Source of the DNA: Paraburkholderia dioscoreae
GTDB lineage: Bacteria > Pseudomonadota > Gammaproteobacteria > Burkholderiales > Burkholderiaceae
Length of the DNA stretch: 64,000 nt
NCBI RefSeq assembly: GCF_902459535.1
Contig: NZ_LR699553.1
Span: 1,178,001 to 1,242,000, forward strand
Reading direction: 5' to 3'
Below are positions 62,368-64,000 of this stretch, one piece after another; the first letter of the stretch is position 1; each line of letters begins with the position of its first letter. Under the pieces are notes generated by a model that worked only from the letters and a program-made list of their open reading frames with translations, did no database searches and was not told where the DNA came from. The translations under genes were made by a program, and so were the position numbers.

Positions 62368-62400
62368 CGACAACGGCCTCCGAAGAGGCCGTTGTTGTCG
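62368..62400. terminator. Bidirectional terminator between the TetR gene and phaZ
   Basis: Perfect stem CAACGGCCTC (62371-62380) / GAGGCCGTTG (62385-62394) with a CGAA loop, extending outward with one wobble pair (62367-62398). T-runs are short on both sides. Serves two convergent genes. Confidence 0.6.
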
Positions 62401-62418
62401 ACTGGCTGTGCGCGGCGC

Positions 62419-63696
62419 TCAGGCTTCGACTTTTTCCTTCACAACCTTCGGCGCCTTGTTGTGCTCGAGGATGAAGTCGCGCAACTGCGGATAGATGATG
62501 GTGCGCCAGCGGCGTCCCGAGAAAATGCCGTAGTGCCCGCACTTTTCCGCCGTGAAGTGACGCTTGTCTTTCTCCGGAATGCCTGTGCACAGTTCGTGCG
62601 CGGCATAGGTCTGGCCGTCGCCGGAGATGTCGTCCAGCTCGCCTTCGATCGTGAAGAGCGCGGTCTTCGAGATGTCCTGCGGCTTCACCCGTTCGCCGGC
62701 GACGTCCCACGTGCCGTCGGCCAGGCGGAATTCCTGGAACACGACGCGGATCGTGTCGAGATAGTAGTCCGCGTCCATGTCGAGCACCGCGTTGTATTCG
62801 TCGTAGAAGCGGCGGTGCGCTTCCGCGTCGTCTTCGTCGCCGCGCAGCAGGCTCTGGTAGAAATCCCAGTGCGACGCCGCGTGACGTTCCGGATTCATTG
62901 CCACAAAACCGGTGTGTTGCAGAAAGCCCGGGTAAACCTTGCGGCCTACACCCGGATAGTTCGGCGGCACCGTGAAGATCACGTTGTTCTCGAACCACTC
63001 GTACGAATGCTGCGTGGCGAGCGAGTTGACCGAAGTCGGGCTCTTGCGCGCGTCGATCGGGCCGCCCATCATCGTCATGGTGCGCGGCGTGTCTTCGCCG
63101 CGGCTCGCCAGCAGCGAAATGGCGGCGAGCACGGGCACGGTGGGCTGGCACACCGAGATCACGTGCAGATTCTTCGCGCCGATGTGGCGGATGAATTCCT
63201 GAATGTAGGCGACGTAATCGTCCAGATGAAACTCGCCGGCTTCGAGCGGCACCATGCGTGCGTCGATCCAGTCGGTCAGGTAGACCTTGTGGTCTTGCAG
63301 CAACGTGCGCACTGTGTCGCGCAGCAGCGTGGCGTGGTGTCCCGACAACGGTGCGCACACCAGCACGATCGGCTCATCTTTCAATTGGGTAACAGCGTCG
63401 CTGTCGTCTGCGAAACGCTTGAAGCGCATCAGGCGGCAAAACGGCTTCTCGATGATCGTCTGTTCGATGATCGGGATGTTGTGACCGTCTTTGACAATCT
63501 GATGAAGATTGAACTCAGGCTTTTCGTAATCTTTACCCAGCCGGTAGAGCAGTTCGTAACCGGCTGAAAGGCGCGTGGCGCCCGGCACATAGGCCAGGGG
63601 GCTAGCGGGATTCGCGAAAGATTTGGAGGCGGCCTGGGCCCAGGCGGTGAGGGGGCTCAACATAGCCCGCTGGAATTCGTGCAGTTGGTAGAGCAT
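62419..63696 (-). CDS. phaZ: Intracellular polyhydroxyalkanoate depolymerase
   Basis: 425 aa; Ralstonia/Cupriavidus PhaZa1 is 419 aa. Alpha/beta-hydrolase that degrades native PHB granules in the cytoplasm. It has no signal peptide and uses a cysteine nucleophile in SVCQPTVPV (C183, same number as in Cupriavidus); a candidate aspartate lies in IEGELDDISG and the histidine in EKCGHYGIFSG. The N-terminus MLYQLHEFQRAMLSPLTAWAQAASKSFANP is family-typical. Start fixed by GGAGCACCT. A TGC-N3-GCA site upstream may bind PhaR (63828). Confidence 0.95.
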   Translation of the reverse strand: MLYQLHEFQRAMLSPLTAWAQAASKSFANPASPLAYVPGATRLSAGYELLYRLGKDYEKPEFNLHQIVKDGHNIPIIEQTIIEKPFCRLMRFKRFADDSDAVTQLKDEPIVLVCAPLSGHHATLLRDTVRTLLQDHKVYLTDWIDARMVPLEAGEFHLDDYVAYIQEFIRHIGAKNLHVISVCQPTVPVLAAISLLASRGEDTPRTMTMMGGPIDARKSPTSVNSLATQHSYEWFENNVIFTVPPNYPGVGRKVYPGFLQHTGFVAMNPERHAASHWDFYQSLLRGDEDDAEAHRRFYDEYNAVLDMDADYYLDTIRVVFQEFRLADGTWDVAGERVKPQDISKTALFTIEGELDDISGDGQTYAAHELCTGIPEKDKRHFTAEKCGHYGIFSGRRWRTIIYPQLRDFILEHNKAPKVVKEKVEA

Positions 63697-63827
63697 AGGT
63701 GCTCCGTTTAAGCGGTTCGCATGGGGCTTCGCAAACACGCGCATGGCGTTGCGGCAGGCCAAATTGGTTGTGGGCACATTGTTTTTCGGCCGACAGTCTG
63801 ATCGATCATATCGAACTAAGCGTACTT

Positions 63828-63838
63828 GTGCAATGCAG
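63828..63838. promoter_or_regulatory. PhaR-like operator candidate upstream of phaZ
   Basis: GTGCAATGCAG: TGC-N3-GCA core of the PhaR site reported as CTGC-N3-4-GCAG in Paracoccus, one outer base off. 132 bases upstream of the phaZ ATG, in the gap to the next gene. Confidence 0.3.
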
Positions 63839-63875
63839 CAATTTGCGCGCGGCTCGCACGCAAACTGTCATTAAA

Positions 63876-64000
63876 TCATGCTACTGGCGATGTTGCCGCG
63901 CCGCTATCCGGGGTTGCCGCAGCATCAAGTTCGGTGGATCCGGTGCCGTTATGGGGCGGTTGCCCGGCCACCTGCGCCATCGCCTGTTCGTGTTTCATCA
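63876..64000 (-). CDS. C-terminal end of an unidentified protein, cut by the right edge
   Basis: Minus-strand frame open to the edge, 41 visible codons from the ATG at 63998 or more beyond it: MKHEQAMAQVAGQPPHNGTG, then STELDAAATPDSGAATSPVA and a TGA. Ala/Thr/Pro-rich, hydrophilic tail-like sequence. May be the end of a larger gene upstream of phaZ or a short complete gene. No family can be named. Confidence 0.35.
   Translation of the reverse strand, partial: MKHEQAMAQVAGQPPHNGTGSTELDAAATPDSGAATSPVA

Overview
The window is a dense, high-G+C stretch of chromosome from a betaproteobacterium, very probably Burkholderiaceae and most like Paraburkholderia/Burkholderia. This rests on gene content and family types: UbiC, standalone RsxB next to nth, a Cys-type intracellular PHA depolymerase, tandem TPR/GT9-like glycosyltransferases, CoxE-type VWA plus MoxR, DUF1841, and MctP with a DUF3311 partner. 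No rRNA, prophage, insertion sequence or CRISPR array is visible. There is one tRNA, Arg(CCT).

Layout. 1-2.4 kb: permease (touching the left edge) and ATPase of a nitrate/sulfonate/taurine-type ABC importer. 2.5-3.6 kb: two paralogous lipoproteins with overlapping stop and start codons. 4-8.5 kb: two sigma-54 activators (one without a receiver domain, one NtrC-like response regulator) around a DUF883 gene and small envelope or disordered genes. 8.7-10.1 kb: otsA (trehalose-6-phosphate synthase). 10.3-12.4 kb: an MFS exporter and a PEBP-family protein. 12.5-14.3 kb: vsr and dcm. 14.6-16.7 kb: small stress genes, including CsbD, and a Nu-class GST. 16.9-21.7 kb: an islet with methyltransferase, phytanoyl dioxygenase-like, lipoprotein and acyltransferase genes, ending at tRNA-Arg. 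22-23 kb: rubredoxin and a DUF4399 protein. 23-30 kb: uup, parE, parC. 30-40 kb: a CopD-like membrane protein, a chromate transporter, a GGDEF-EAL protein, PhzF-like, RidA-like, two PLP enzymes (one a MocR regulator) and a glyoxalase-like protein. 40.5 kb: htpG. 43-47 kb: two TPR/GT9-like proteins. 47-49 kb: ubiC, a DNA glycosylase and a spermidine-synthase-like gene with overlapping ends. 49.4-55.8 kb: monocarboxylate symporter, FUSC protein, VOC protein, transaldolase and BenE. 55.8-64 kb: VWA/MoxR, two c-type cytochromes, DUF1841, nth, rsxB, a TetR regulator and phaZ.

The most coherent signal is a probable sigma-54 stress regulon. Four sites with GG-N10-GC spacing and near-consensus GGCAC/TTGC boxes lie 45-145 bases upstream of the DUF883 operon (5228), a proline-rich small gene (7816), otsA (8641) and csbD (15055). 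The two activator genes lie next to three of them. This suggests that a sigma-54 pathway controls trehalose synthesis together with DUF883 and CsbD stress proteins.

A second strong signal is upstream of htpG. A good sigma-32 promoter has its -35 box over the stop codon of the preceding MocR gene. It would place a hexanucleotide tract of almost 16 GGCTAC copies plus a 9-bp hairpin in the htpG 5' leader.

Other regulatory structure: a 14-bp-period direct repeat before the MocR gene; nested inverted repeats over the dcm start region; three DnaA-box-like 9-mers before parE; and two intrinsic terminators with no gene in front of them (14531, 42934), which may mark small RNAs or an attenuator. All assignments come from reading the sequence and from family knowledge; no database search was run.
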